Assembly: GCA_033557685.1 (NCBI GenBank)
Contig: JAWQRN010000171.1
Location: 1 to 35,198 of the forward strand
Direction: 5' to 3'
DNA: 35,198 bases
From: Sperchopsis tessellata
Taxonomy: Eukaryota; Arthropoda; Insecta; Coleoptera; Hydrophilidae
Shown: positions 25,403-33,419 of the stretch, one piece after another
How positions within the stretch are numbered: position 1 is the stretch's first letter
Layout of the letters: every line of letters begins with the position of its first letter
Translations under genes and position numbers: made by a program
The notes under the pieces: generated by a model
Seen by the model: the letters and a program-made list of their open reading frames with translations, nothing else
Databases searched by the model: none
Told to the model about the DNA's origin: nothing

Positions 25403-27251
25403 CTATATAATATTTTGAGAGTATATTATGCCTAGATATAATATAATTTTAATATTTCTTTTAATATAAGATCTCAGTTGCGTGAACCTGCATTATGCAG
25501 AAAAATAAGGTTTTTCTGCTTTGCATTCCCATTTGTTTATCAAATTCTATTTAACATTCTTGTATTTTGTCGCATGTCATTCATGCTTTTTTATTAGAAT
25601 TAAAGTAAAATGTTGGCATTTTTGTTTTTAAAAACTTAGATTTAGAACACTAAATATTTCTTTTTTTTTCTGCTCATTCTGTAAAATAATGATTTTCTTT
25701 TGACATTTTGTCATTGACGCAGTTTACATTTTAAGCTTTGTCTAGGAATCCTTGAAAGAAGACGCCTTTTTAATCATAAAATTTCTGATGAATAGCCTTT
25801 TCTAAGAGATAACACTATTAATAAATGATATAGCCTCTGGATTGACGGTTATAGCTACACCGAACACAGTCTTGAATGCAAAGTTATAACAAAATTTCTT
25901 CAATTATACGCTCAATGCATTGAAATATTGATAACCTAAACTCTCAGAGATATATTTTGCTTTACATTGCAATATTCGGAGAGAAACTGAGATTTCTTTG
26001 TTTCTTGCTTTTAAAAACCTTTTGTAAAAGAACTCGTCCACATTTAATCCTTTTGTTATAGAAGCTTAGTTTTCAGAATTTTTGAAACAAAATATTAGCA
26101 ATATTACACAACGACATTATCATCAATCATTGGTATAGGGTGCCATATAAACGTTCCTTGAGTTTAAATTTAAGACAAGGTCGCACGTCTTGCGTTTAAC
26201 AATTTTTCCCAACACTACTGTTATGCATTTAGTTCACTAGTTTAACACTGCCAATGATATTCCATGCTGCACAATCTCACAAAATGCATATCTTCTCCTT
26301 TCACGCCTGATGCTGCCTATACATACGAGAGTTCAGTGGGAAAGTATCTCTTTTCTTGCACACTGGATTTTGATATTGTTGCATTTAGCGTGACCCAGGG
26401 AACCATTTTGGAACCCATTCTTTTGCTATTGTTTATCAATAATATATCTTTCTGTCTTCATCACTACTCATATTCTATATAACTGATGATGTTCTGTATT
26501 CTAGGATAGGCCCATTTTATTAATCATTAATACATATTATGTTGTGATTTTTGTGCAATGGAAGATAGAAAACCCCAATTTATTAGTGCAACGGAACTGT
26601 ATTTAGTTCAGAAGTAGTATTTTGTTATTTCTAAAATCATAGTAAATATTTCATCTGAATTTACTATGATGTATTTTAAGTTTCAAAATCCATAGAAAGA
26701 ATCATAATATAATTTTAAAATGTGTCTTGTGTAATTTTTAGCTCCTATCAATGTCAAATGCATGTGGGATGATACAAGGCTTCATGGTGATTCGTTACCT
26801 CTATATGCACTTTGGCAAAAAGGCGAGACTTGTATAGGAGATCAGAGCAATACAACCAGGTACATTTTAGCGGAAGGTTTCTGGCAAAAAATTAATTTTT
26901 ATTTTTATTTACAGGCTCATGCAAAGTATTATCAGCTGTGTCTGTGCCAACGACCTTTCGGAACCTTTGAAAAAATTAGCTTTAGAAAGACAGAAAGTGC
27001 AGAAGTTGAGCGAAGAAGATAGGCCTACTGGTGTATATTGTACACGTTCGATATATAGAGATATTTTATTTTTGACTTGCAAAGCAAAAGAAAAGGCAAA
27101 GTGTGATTTAAATGTTTTTGATAAAGAATACGCTTCAGCTTACTCCAGAGCCCAAGAAAGACATAGTAAGCTCTACAGTCCTCAAGACAGGCCTATAAGT
27201 TACGCTGCAATCTATTGTCGACAATATTTTAAACCCCTCTCTTTACCGTAA
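1746..27251 (+). CDS. Crag: DENN domain-containing protein 4 (Crag orthologue), 17 coding exons, complete
   Basis: Coding exons: 1746-2046, 6647-6974, 7107-7449, 9893-10256, 12355-12476, 12842-13015, 13091-13478, 14202-14358, 15958-16251, 16304-16461, 18358-18778, 18883-19167, 19854-19940, 22343-22686, 23504-24067, 26742-26859, 26915-27251. All introns are GT/AG, all phases join, and the total is 4785 nt (1594 residues plus stop), near the usual DENND4/Crag size. Order: N-terminal leader; MABP domain (about 45-200); uDENN (about 200-365); cDENN (about 385-490); dDENN (about 540-650); PPR-like repeat (about 755-830); Ser-rich linker; Cys-rich module (about 1262-1300); conserved C-terminus. The start MDERRVADYF matches how Crag proteins begin. 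Known role: Crag/DENND4 is a GDP/GTP exchange factor for Rab10 and Rab11 in polarised membrane traffic, and Crag binds calmodulin. Alternative exons or UTR exons cannot be excluded. Confidence 0.93.
2047..3894. other. 5' part of intron 1, nothing recognised
   Basis: AT-rich intron sequence without a recognisable gene or element. The rest of the intron, to 6646, is largely filled by an antisense LINE. Confidence 0.6.
3895..6615 (-). mobile_element. Decayed non-LTR retrotransposon (LINE), endonuclease plus reverse transcriptase, antisense in intron 1
   Basis: Read on the minus strand, pieces of one LINE appear in the expected order. First is the end of an upstream domain with FIEHDLTVEERKIQ (about 6480-6425) and an internal stop. 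The apurinic-like endonuclease follows (about 6200-5690), with MGDMKERVG and NDLILANPMFQHRDIHIYT. A linker contains EACGTTKIGNR. The reverse transcriptase (about 5230-4140) has NYRGILLLSVAGKI, QCGFRTKCGTKDL, DLEKAF, the IIFADDMLLF catalytic box (FADD instead of the usual YADD or FADD variants) and a SFK-LG motif. The tail fades below about 4020. Several stops and frameshifts interrupt it, so it is dead. The ends are approximate, and the 5' portion is truncated near the exon 2 acceptor. Confidence 0.85.
6647..6974 (+). CDS. Crag: DENND4 coding exon 2 (MABP domain)
   Basis: Begins VMYEGKEWLMKDAEVV and carries most of the MABP domain, a beta-prism fold thought to contact membranes, including ITYRRG and VVTDICVVIASKGE. 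Acceptor TTTTAG at 6641-6646, donor AG/GTAAGC at 6975, phase 2. Confidence 0.92.
7107..7449 (+). CDS. Crag: DENND4 coding exon 3 (end of MABP, uDENN)
   Basis: Encodes YPVIDLETFPFPHNVPLFCL, the start of the uDENN lobe, then FVLTVSDAKHKVYGSAVTFYE and the NKSICLLSHWPFSDTFEKWL segment. Acceptor TTTGCAG, donor TAC/GTGAGT at 7450, phase 0. Confidence 0.93.
8279..8332 (-). repeat. tRNA-like (SINE-type) segment, left arm
   Basis: On the minus strand an A-box-like TAGTCTACAGG is followed by AGAGCGCCCGACTAGCACGG and, about 43 bases from the A box start, by a degenerate B-box-like GATTTTAATTC. The layout is that of the 5' part of a tRNA gene or tRNA-derived SINE, but no cloverleaf can be closed, so it is not a working tRNA. 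Confidence 0.4.
8547..8743 (+). repeat. Interspersed module plus four 33-34 bp tandem units (copy 1, left arm and loop)
   Basis: The module begins TCTTCAGGTTTTCCAGGAGA, continues with TAACCGTGTGTTTCG and ends GCAGGGGGCAATATCAAGAC. It is followed by units starting with AGCTCT at 8620, 8653, 8686 and 8720. The last two fall in the palindrome loop. Confidence 0.8.
8744..8867 (-). repeat. Interspersed module with tandem-unit remnants (copy 2, right arm)
   Basis: Minus-strand counterpart of copy 1. On the minus strand it reads TCTTCAGGTTTTCCAGGAGA near 8864-8845, then the ATCAAGACATG end near 8800, then tandem-unit remnants starting AGCTC. Confidence 0.8.
9076..9129 (+). repeat. tRNA-like (SINE-type) segment, right arm
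   Basis: Mirror copy of the left-arm segment: A-box-like TAGCCTACAGG at 9076-9086 and degenerate B-box-like GATTTTAATTC at 9119-9129. The A box differs from the left copy at one base. Confidence 0.4.
9671..9758 (-). repeat. Interspersed module, copy 3, abutting the outer end of the right arm
   Basis: On the minus strand it runs from ATCTTCAAGTTTTTCGGGAG to ACATAATCAAGACA, which touches the first base of the palindrome arm. The left arm has no matching outer copy, so the two outer ends are asymmetric. Confidence 0.75.
9893..10256 (+). CDS. Crag: DENND4 coding exon 4 (uDENN end and cDENN)
   Basis: Encodes PQPVPIEKYILQLLDEVPFP, the uDENN to cDENN transition, and the cDENN core: LLLLLALTEQKILIHS, then LFPFKWQCPYIPLCPLG. 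Acceptor TTTTCAG at 9886-9892, donor G/GTAAGT at 10257, phase 1. Confidence 0.94.
10480..10920 (-). mobile_element. LINE reverse transcriptase C-terminal remnant, antisense in intron 4
   Basis: The minus strand gives LRWVAHVARMKRNGLPKCIL followed by YGELLEE, the conserved segment just after the reverse transcriptase domain. Upstream on that strand (about 10840-10740) lie APAVLYGCESW and a decayed LRQMFQIKWQDYV. Frames are broken and only the 3' portion is present. Confidence 0.75.
11560..11765 (+). mobile_element. Tc1/mariner-type DDE transposase C-terminal relic
   Basis: The plus strand encodes NERFSNSWIDRQCPVLWPP, then DLTQSNFFLWGYVT, then IQHAYRTIAPETLKNLF. This follows the well-known end of Tc1/mariner-like transposases (WPPRSPDLTPxDFFLWGY, including a catalytic acidic position). 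Here Asp of the usual xDFFLWG has become Asn, two residues are missing after WPP, and nothing remains of the N-terminal half, so it is inactive. Confidence 0.75.
11766..11880 (+). repeat. Interspersed module, copy 4, directly after the transposase relic
   Basis: Reads ATCTTCAGGTTTTGCAGGAG then ATAACCGTGTGTTGG and CAGGGGACATCAAGACATAC. Only one weak tandem unit (CAACTCTCAATTGTGCTA) follows. The transposase reading frame runs on into this module without a break. Confidence 0.75.
12355..12476 (+). CDS. Crag: DENND4 coding exon 5 (cDENN)
   Basis: A 122-base exon encoding LVEVLHAPLPFLIGVDSRYF and DLYDPPADVSYVDLDTN, the distal cDENN segment. Acceptor TTGTACAG at 12347-12354, donor ACT/GTAAGT at 12477. 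It restores phase 0 between exons 4 and 6, which confirms it. Confidence 0.94.
12477..12841. other. Intron 5, nothing recognised
   Basis: Short AT-rich intron with no identifiable gene or element. Confidence 0.6.
12842..13015 (+). CDS. Crag: DENND4 coding exon 6
   Basis: Encodes ICETQRPLLNIKLLPKRAAK and a linker ending EAEFQERRKE. Acceptor TTTTCAG, donor GAA/GTTAGT at 13016, phase 0. The donor has T at +3 and is weaker than its neighbours, but the following exon continues the homology. Confidence 0.88.
13091..13478 (+). CDS. Crag: DENND4 coding exon 7 (dDENN)
   Basis: Encodes FELEIQEAFLKFMVLTLKGY, RTYLLPI, then FKLNEFLKSRDKAHHKFFSL and MHTQMFIRFIEERSF, the helical dDENN lobe. Acceptor CTTTCAG at 13084-13090, donor G/GTATGT at 13479, phase 1. 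Confidence 0.94.
13479..14201. other. Intron 7 with a less AT-rich block
   Basis: Mostly AT-rich. A less AT-rich block at about 13870-14085 contains a CA-rich stretch and a short hairpin (CTGAAGG and CCTTCAG, near 14038-14060). It looks like an old interspersed repeat, but I cannot assign it. Confidence 0.35.
14202..14358 (+). CDS. Crag: DENND4 coding exon 8
   Basis: Encodes GCYIYNEFSLNPMLL and the basic linker MARRTKHEIKSAQKLAR, conserved in DENND4. Acceptor ATTTCAG at 14195-14201, donor CG/GTAAGT at 14359, phase 2. Confidence 0.93.
14691..14726. repeat. (TA)n microsatellite
   Basis: About 17 uninterrupted TA units. Confidence 0.9.
15525..15552. repeat. Imperfect (TA)n microsatellite
   Basis: TA units interrupted by TG, at the inner side of the right inverted repeat. 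Confidence 0.85.
15958..16251 (+). CDS. Crag: DENND4 coding exon 9 (PPR-like repeat)
   Basis: Encodes KSYKKPEMWAQCMSGTCHTL, then LEEAYRLLDKASRQRLACDE and the pentatricopeptide-like helix pair VCYRLMMQLCGE / AVKLLLLMKRWGLQPNALTY. Acceptor TTTTCAG at 15951-15957, donor GG/GTAATG at 16252, phase 2. Confidence 0.94.
16304..16461 (+). CDS. Crag: DENND4 coding exon 10
   Basis: Encodes LYNRCVLEAEWPAQ, completing the PPR-like region, then LLWNKLSYVVMGAAHFK. The upstream intron is only 52 bases. Acceptor TGTGTAG, donor A/GTAAGT at 16462, phase 1. Confidence 0.92.
16600..16905 (-). mobile_element. LINE C-terminal remnant, antisense in intron 10
   Basis: The minus strand encodes VIEVKRMKWLGYISRTLSA, then VRGG, and ends TRWLDEM. 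This is the RLxWLGHVxRM ... GRPxxRWLD tail of LINE reverse transcriptases. Two stops break it. Only the 3' end is recognisable; upstream parts towards 16905 are decayed. Confidence 0.7.
17043..17090. repeat. Perfect 24-bp tandem duplication
   Basis: A unit beginning TCACTCAAATAGTACAGTGT and ending TTGT occurs twice without a mismatch (17043-17066 and 17067-17090). Confidence 0.9.
17320..17860 (-). mobile_element. hAT transposase relic, ZBED5/GTF2IRD2-like lineage
   Basis: On the minus strand: DTAQLAIFVRGTN, LISLKGTTTEKSIYDEL, then GISADGACVMSS, NHCILHQENLCVKHIKM, KLFNFIKS, a stop, and ALNQRQFKDLEKEYGDIHNT, EVHWLTRSAMLKRV. This matches the central hAT transposase domain of the domesticated ZBED5/GTF2IRD2 proteins (TDGA, CxxHxxxHQExLC, RWLSRGxxLxR). 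A frameshift near 17690 and the stop near 17500 show it is dead. The BED finger and C-terminal dimerisation region are not seen. Confidence 0.8.
17955..18170 (+). repeat. Interspersed module plus four 33-34 bp tandem units (copy 5)
   Basis: The module runs from ATCTTCAGGTTTTCCGGGAG through ATAACCGTGTGTTGG to GGGGACATTATCAAGACATG. Units with AGCTCT begin at 18046, 18080, 18113 and 18147, a period of 33-34. The architecture is the same as copy 1 in the intron 3 palindrome, but here it is single-armed. Confidence 0.85.
18358..18778 (+). CDS. Crag: DENND4 coding exon 11 (Ser/Asp-rich linker)
   Basis: Encodes the low-complexity linker after the PPR region, with RSSLDSHDTEPGIFDRITRV, an acidic SESEEVDAEEL stretch and SRLLSRSESAGD. 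Acceptor ATTATAG at 18351-18357, donor AA/GTCAGT at 18779, phase 2. The donor is weak; reading through it would stop seven codons later (about 18798). Confidence 0.87.
18883..19167 (+). CDS. Crag: DENND4 coding exon 12
   Basis: Encodes ISPRTVITENDPLGAFEQPL, a block conserved in DENND4, then a Pro/Ser-rich region with VQRSATFEGSPP and HRSETVPAA, candidate phosphorylation sites. Acceptor GTTTTAG, donor AG/GTATCG at 19168, phase 2. Confidence 0.9.
19168..19853. other. Intron 12, nothing recognised
   Basis: T-rich intron; the open frames in it show no known protein. Confidence 0.6.
19854..19940 (+). CDS. Crag: DENND4 coding exon 13
   Basis: An 87-base exon (29 codons) encoding RYSPARLSLRKADLKVPQQL and IENAINNF. 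SLRK followed by L-x-P is typical of the DENND4 linker. Acceptor TTTTTAG at 19847-19853, donor AG/GTAAGT at 19941, phase 2 in and out, so it could be skipped without a frameshift. Confidence 0.88.
19941..22342. other. Intron 13, unidentified repeat-like tract
   Basis: A 2.4-kb intron. Around 20690-21125 are repeated TTAAACCA/GGTTTAA-type words and an imperfect 19-bp hairpin (21070-21088 with 21104-21123), suggestive of a MITE. No transposase or gene is recognised elsewhere in it. Confidence 0.4.
22343..22686 (+). CDS. Crag: DENND4 coding exon 14
   Basis: Encodes SSLTGKKSNELIQGGITSIK, the basic ATQKVAKKLDEIKEAI helix, a Gly/Glu/Asp-rich linker, then GSYRGSYANLKDFEEIPDNI. Acceptor CCCTTAG at 22336-22342, donor G/GTAAAT at 22687, phase 1. 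Confidence 0.9.
22687..23503. other. Intron 14, nothing recognised
   Basis: A-rich intron without identifiable features. Confidence 0.6.
23504..24067 (+). CDS. Crag: DENND4 coding exon 15 (Cys-rich zinc-binding module)
   Basis: Starts with SCSQCHNCMSLIYDEEIMAG, then SNLNTVCFVCNKP: Cys-x2-Cys-x2-Cys and Cys-x2-Cys pairs flanking the DENND4 signature DEEIMAGW-DSNLNT, probably a zinc site. It continues with VPYLNPLVLRKELENVL and YWNLVWTFERINVQTHLPNL, a conserved C-terminal block, then a Ser/Asn-rich linker. Acceptor TGTTTCAG, donor G/GTATTT at 24068, phase 1. Confidence 0.93.
24068..26260. other. Intron 15, 5' part, with a (TA)n microsatellite
   Basis: AT-rich intron with no gene recognised. 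A pure TA run of about 16 units lies near 25368-25399. Confidence 0.6.
26285..26515 (+). mobile_element. LINE reverse transcriptase relic (Jockey-like), sense in intron 15
   Basis: The plus strand encodes FSVTQGTILEPILLLLFINN followed by ISFCL, the RT motif VPQGSxLGPLLFLLYINDI, and, after one frameshift, YITDDVLYS near 26475, a decayed catalytic ADD box (TDD). It lies about 250 bases upstream of exon 16. The motif style differs from the other LINE relics here, so this is probably a second family. Confidence 0.65.
26742..26859 (+). CDS. Crag: DENND4 coding exon 16
   Basis: Encodes PINVKCMWDDTRLHGDSLPL and YALWQKGETC. Acceptor TTTTTAG at 26735-26741, donor AG/GTACAT at 26860, phase 2. Confidence 0.9.
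26915..27251 (+). CDS. Crag: DENND4 coding exon 17, C-terminus
   Basis: Encodes LMQSIISCVCANDLSEPLKK, a basic helix, then VYCTRSIYRDILFLTCKAK, and ends YFKPLSLP followed by TAA at 27249-27251. The intron before it is 55 bases. The IYRDILFL block is typical of the DENND4 C-terminus. Confidence 0.92.
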
Positions 27252-27313
27252 TTTTTCCATACATTTAAAACTACTACTCAAAACAATTGTCGTCATTGTG
27301 TTAAGTTGTACTT

Positions 27314-27319
27314 AATAAA
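27314..27319 (+). terminator. Candidate polyadenylation signal of the DENND4 gene
   Basis: AATAAA 63 bases after the stop codon. A second AATAAA lies at 27433-27438. In DNA this AT-rich either may be chance. Confidence 0.4.
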
Positions 27320-28848
27320 ATAACTTACTGTATGTGATATCACACAAAGCATGATAATCGATCATATAAGACATAAAAATATATATTGATCCTTGTACAA
27401 ACAACAGTTCATTTTATTGTACAGAATTTTTAAATAAATTATGCAGGATGAAAATTATTTTAATTTTATATTTATTTTTTTCTTTACAAATTTTTTCCCG
27501 AGCCATCTATACATTCGACATATGAAAAACTATGAACTGTAAAAGCTTAGTGTTTTACAATGAAACAAAGAGATTGCCATACGTCAATTGAAATTTCATT
27601 ACAGTTACCCTTGATGTAACAGACTAATTAAAGAGAAGAAATGTCTGATATTGCCGAATATCTGTTAACTCTAAATAATGTCTATTTTAGACAAAAAATC
27701 TATCTAATAACATGTACATTAATTTAAAAAAAAAAGAACTAGCTAACTATATTTAAAGATATATTATACATTTACATCTCAAAAATGTTGTTGCACACAT
27801 TATTTTTACAAGGCATCTTTTAGAGTAGCCACTCTCATATGTTTTCTTGACCTATCAGAAATATCTGCATCATGAGTCACAAGAAATTGTTTTTTTTTTA
27901 TTTTAGGTATAGTAACAACCTTTACATGTACAACAGATAGTCCAGATTTAATTTGTTGATAAATTTTTTGCTTTACACTCACTTTTTTTCCAATTGCAAT
28001 AATTTAACAAAATAATATATCGCTCACCTAACTAAACAAATTACATATTTAATGGACAGAATATTCGAGCTATGCGTTGCCATTGCATCATTACTGAAAA
28101 AATAAGAGGAAGAATCGACATTATGATTAATATTGAGAAATATAGACATGCACTGCAGTATTAATTAAATCCAGAATATTTTAAAAACCATTTAATTTGC
28201 TACCACAGCTATGACTTGAAAAAATACACCTTTCAGCTTTAGACAATTTGTTTTGCAATCTTATATGGCCTACATAAGCCATCAAACATCTGTATTTGAG
28301 ACAGAAAATTAACTAAGATACTAACTTGCAACCAAAAATCTATAATTTAATATGTGTTCTTGTAACAAAATAGTTTTCTTTTGTGGATAATCGTTCTAAC
28401 ATATTCATCAGCAGAGGTAGTGAAAGATTGCATTGCCTCACTTCCATTGTTACACAGTCCGAGTTGAAAGGTGAAATAAATATGTAAGTCTGATGAAGTC
28501 TTGCATTTCCTTTTAGTGGTGGTATACTTCTACACTTTAATGTTTATATCAGACTTGTTAATAGAATGTACATAAAATTCGACAAAAATGTATATAAAAA
28601 GATATGTGAATATCATAGGAATATTTCCGTGTTAAATTTGTAGTTTTATGTATTAAGCAAAAAAAAATTTCAATTAAAAATTTTGATTTTGGCCTATTTT
28701 GTGACTGGCTGTTTCTCTCAAAAGCAATAAATTAAGATAGGACTAAAAACTTCATCAATGTGATGTTAGTACAATACAATATGGTCCATTCAAACATAAG
28801 CAAGATTGAAAGCACAACAATTTATTTATATTTATTGTTTACAAAAAC

Positions 28849-29052
28849 CTCGGTCACGTATTTCAAAATGATAAATATAACCTATTACAGCTTATTGTAA
28901 AAGGTAGAAGAGGTCTAGGTCGAAAGTGGCAGTCCTGGATACGCAAATGGTTCAAAATACCAAAAGCATCAACCCTAATTCATTTAACGCAAAGTGAGAA
29001 TATCAAATGATGGTCGCCAACCTTCAGTAGACGATGGCACAAGAAGAAGATA
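28849..29052 (+). mobile_element. LINE 3'-terminal remnant
   Basis: The plus strand encodes LGHVFQNDKYNLLQLIVKGR, then RGLGRKWQSWIRKWF, a stop, and finally RRWHKKK. This matches the last residues of a LINE family whose ORF ends in GHVxR..KYxLLQLIxxGK..GRRGxGRRxxSWL..L. One in-frame stop is present. Confidence 0.75.
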
Positions 29053-30239
29053 TGAACTGTCAGACTTCTACAAATAATATTACAATTTCAAATTTAATAA
29101 ACAGCAAATAGGTATCAGTAATGTACAATAGTTAATGTTCGGACCTATCTAATTTGTGGAGCTCAAGTATTTTTCAGTAAAACAATATTTGACGAAGGAG
29201 TTGTGCAGCATTTTTAATATTATGATATAATTCATTATAGATCATAAAATAATATATTTACAAAATTAGACTTATTTCAACGCGGATGCCACCAATGACG
29301 TAAATAATATAAAATATTTATGGGTATATCTCTTTATTAAAATTGTGTTAATACCTATTTTTGCATTTAAATAGTAGATACCAAATATATAAAAAGATTT
29401 AAGCCCAGGTGAGGGGAAGTTTGCACCAACACAAAAACCATATCATATTGAAGGACATTGGATGACACTTAAGGTGCATGTAATGACTATTTTTTAAAAA
29501 GTCAACTTGTATATCTGATTGTATGAAACATTATCAAAAATCAATTGAACAAATCAAAACTGTGGTTGTCCATTCGGAGCATCAAAATACTCAAATGTGG
29601 TGGCCTATTTCTGTTGATACGCCAACGTTAATTAAATTATTTACATGTACTACGTTATTTTTATCTATCACAAATTGTACCCACGAAACTCACAAATCAT
29701 ATTTTATTTGATCTACTTTTAATAAATGCTTCAGTTAATATGAATGAAAGCTGCCAAGACTATAAGTTCCAAAAGGATATGTTCAGCTATAATTATTATT
29801 TTTGGACCCTAAAAGATTATTAATTATTGAAAAAAATCACAAAAGTCATCCCTGACGTTTCATATGGGCACCAGCGATGACAGCGTAACTAAATATTGAA
29901 AATTCCAATATCTACACAGTGATATGTCCAAATTTTACCTAGAGTATTACTGAATATAGCCGATAGGAGCACCTGTTCCAATCTATCACCTATATAGTTC
30001 CTTGCATTCAGATGTGGTTATAGATTAATATGCACGAAATTCGATCACTATGAATACTTCTTTCTGCCTTTGCAACGCAGGCATGCATTTCAAGTAGGTA
30101 CTACAAATTTTACTTATTTGACAATTTATTTCTGATCCTGAAAAAATAAGGTTTAAATCAATTAATATAACTACATAAGGAATTGCCATAAGTAAAAAAT
30201 TGTATAACTGTTATTAGGTTATATTTCCGATGATGTGTA

Positions 30240-30475
30240 GTATATATCATCCTCTTATTCCATGTTGATTTGTCTCTATACTTTTATAAAATCTCTGCTA
30301 TTATGACTCTATACTCGTAGTTTTTAGGTGTTGTTTCAAGCATCTCATCTCATATGCTAGTCTAGTAGATCCCTTTTCTATCCAAGTTGTGTTTTAATGC
30401 TCTGCTCTGTGATCCTTCAATTTTTTCTAAGTTTTTATTTGTCTTCCCTCTCCAAGCATTAATCTTATATTTGTT
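30240..30475 (-). mobile_element. Possible LINE C-terminal remnant
   Basis: The minus strand gives KINAWRGKTNKNLEKIEGSQ followed by SRALKHNL, which resembles the AW...TxKEIxxLExIQxxxLKxL segment after the RT domain of some arthropod LINEs. Downstream frames are broken. Confidence 0.4.
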
Positions 30476-32856
30476 GTGTGTCAATCATTAAGCTACGTCA
30501 ATAGCATTATTAGTATTTATGTCAGGTGTTATATGCATACTCTTAATTTTCCAATTAGATTTTGCTGCTGTAGGTCATTTATATACATTATATAAAAATT
30601 AAACCTATAAAAGGAATACCTCATCTGCAGCATGTTTCTGATAAGGTGTGTATTAGTTTATTCCTTCATTAGAACAAACAAAATAATGAACTACCACATT
30701 ACACCATGTATAGCAACTAACTCTTCAACTAGACTTTTCGTTCATTTAAACGATTTAATTTTTAATAACCAATTCGTTCTTGTCAACAAATGAGTTCAGC
30801 TGACTGACTCACCTATGAGCAGAGTCAAATGAACTGACAACTTAAAAAAATTGTCTCATATAATTTTATTACGCTAGCACCAGGACACACTCACTATAAA
30901 TTGTCAATACCCCATTTATTATATTTCAACATTTAAGTTCTTCTAGCTCTTGTAAAATGAAAAGTTCAAATTACGGACGACTCGTTGACAGACTGAATAC
31001 CTCTCCAAGTGTTTTAGTAAAGAATGATGATTATTATTATTTTTTAAAATAATAAAGGATTGGAAAGGTTTAAAAGAAATATACATTAACAGAATATTTG
31101 AATCTATAAATACTTGATAACAGAAGTCCAGTGATGCGATAATTGTTTTGAGAGTATAAAAATCAAATTTTACGTACCTTAACAAAAGTAATTCTGTGGC
31201 CTTTTTAAGTCTTTTTTTATTTCATTTTCTTAAAATTTTGGTGCCGTTTGAAAACTATCATTAAGTGATGTTAGGTTATTATATTTATATTCAATTTTAG
31301 ATTAAGTTTATTGTATCTATTAGTATAATATAAAATAAAATTGTTGATTAAAATTGGTTTATTTATTTCAGTACGATACAGGATAGTATAAGCTAAAAGT
31401 AGCTTCACATATTTCCATTTCAAACCTTTAATAAATACCTTAAAAAATCGGGAAATTTGATATACTTAAAGCATACATAAGAGTAGAAATATTTAACATT
31501 TTATTAATATGACATTTTAGTGACATGTTCTAAAAACTAAATTGCTACATGTACTATTTTCAAGGCAAATTATATCTATATTAGTAAAACATTAAGAAAA
31601 ATCTCAAGTAAAAGAGTTTTTGAAAGTAGTCTTCTGCCATTATTTCAACAAGAATCCTTACATATAGTAGTATTGCCCAAAGATTTGTATAATATCTTTT
31701 ATATTCCAATCATACGATTAATAAATTAACAATAGAGGAAAATTACAGGTCATGCGCCAACTTTTTAAATTTTCAAGTATGAAGAACATTTGTTTTAAAG
31801 CTATTTTTATACCTGAAATAATTGTGAAAACCACATATATTACAAAATGAGGTTTAAATTAGGCACTGAAATAGTTAGAACATGTGCGTAATGTAAAAAT
31901 TCCTGAGACTAAAACACTCTACAATTTGGAAATAGCTCGTCGAAACAAATTTACTGATAGATTTTAACGCTGTGATTTACCTCTGGTATGAAAATATTTA
32001 TGTATATATAAAATATACATTTACATTACATATAATAGGCATCATAATAATGTGCTTAAAGAAGACTACATACTCATATAAGCTATATGCATACAAGCTG
32101 TCTATTTCATCTGAGCTTCTATGAGTATCTTAGAAACAAATATACAAAAACTAACGAGATATTAAGGAGTGCAATTTAATTTTAGGTACTTGTAAAAGAA
32201 TAATGAACCAACGATCTACTAAATAAAAACAACTATAAATATAACAAAACACACTGTAAGCGTAATGATTTCAACATATCGTTCTTGTTGTTTCTATAAT
32301 TTTAATATTTAAAATTTTCCATTTATTGAAAATATGGCAAGATATTTTTAATAAAGTAAAAACCGAAATTGCACTGTAAACTAGACAAATATTTTCCTTA
32401 TATCTACTACCGGTTTTGACTTTTGTGCAGCAACCCAAATAAACTAGACAACTCGTTTCTGAATCCATAATTTCAATACCTATAAATATATATTTACATG
32501 TTAGATCTTACTGATTGAGAAAAAATACATCAGTGTCATACACTTGATGTTCTTTTCTAAACAGATACAGTTTAATTGCTTCCGAAGACATACGTGAAGC
32601 AACCAAACAAAACAAGAAGTTGGAAAATCTCGATAACTTTTTTTTTGATGGACAGATTCGCACAAATTACTAAAACTAATAAGATTCAAAATTACACTCA
32701 TACCGAAAAGTTCATATTTCTATAATACGTCTCCCAGACAACAATAAGCAACAACAGTCTGAGAACAATGTTGCAAGAACACTATCATCACTTTCACAAA
32801 AATATATTTGTGATACAAGCTCTTTCTTGGAAGTCAACAATAACAAAATTTATAAT

Positions 32857-33033
32857 CTAGAGAATGGTGCAGCGAAATCTGAAGGGACCACGTCCAGGAA
32901 CAGTTCGTGATCTTTTGCCTTTGCTTGATTTGTCCTTACGGATCTCTCTAACTAAGGTGTAAAAGGCGTCATCTACACCCATTCTGGTTTTGGCTGAAGT
33001 TTCTACAAATGGCACTCCATATTGCTTGGCAAC
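32857..33033 (-). CDS. Ras85D: Ras GTPase (Ras85D/KRAS-like), last coding exon
   Basis: The 58 codons begin VAKQYGVPFVETSAKTRMGV, which carries the ETSAK (G5) guanine-base loop, and continue DDAFYTLVREIRKDK, the last G-domain helix of classical H/K/N-Ras rather than Rap, Ral or R-Ras. The hypervariable tail is basic (KGKRSR, later RGPFRFR) and ends in the CAAX box CTIL, followed by TAG at 32857-32859. The final Leu predicts geranylgeranylation. There is no second Cys for palmitoylation, so membrane binding should rely on prenyl plus polybasic residues, as in KRAS4B. The acceptor CTGTTTGCAG precedes the exon, phase 0. The P-loop, switch and NKxD exons are not in the window and must lie beyond 35198. 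Known role: relay from receptor tyrosine kinases to Raf/MAPK and PI3K at the plasma membrane. Confidence 0.92.
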   Translation of the reverse strand, partial: VAKQYGVPFVETSAKTRMGVDDAFYTLVREIRKDKSSKGKRSRTVPGRGPFRFRCTIL

Positions 33034-33419
33034 CTGCAAACAGGAAATCATGTAAAAACATTTAAAACACAAAAAATATTATACTGAAACTAAATAATTA
33101 ATAAAATGTATGTTTTAAACAAATTGTGTTTCATATGTAAAGTCCGTTAGTGACCTAACAGATTACAAATATTCTTTATTTTAATGAGTTCTTGCACATC
33201 ATTTTCTTTTCCATGTTGAATAAAATAATACTCAAAAAATACAATGGATGAGTTCCATGAAGCCCAGATAAACTACAAGTAAAATCCTTGCTTATGATTT
33301 ACTCGCTTATAATCGGCATTCACCTATAATAGACTAAAATCTTTATTCTGGTCCATTATAAGCAGAGTTGTTTGACACATCCCATAAATTCGTACAAACA
33401 GATACCGCAATCACAAACA
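33034..33419. other. Ras intron, no feature recognised
   Basis: AT-rich intron sequence directly upstream (minus strand) of the terminal Ras exon. Confidence 0.6.

Larger units (their letters stand above)
27252..32856. other. Interval between convergent DENND4 and Ras genes
   Basis: It holds the 3' UTRs of both genes, with unknown limits, and two LINE relics listed separately. No further gene is recognised; open frames such as 29523-29711 and 30943-31185 look random. A minus-strand AATAAA (plus-strand TTTATT at 32322-32327) could serve Ras. Confidence 0.55.
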
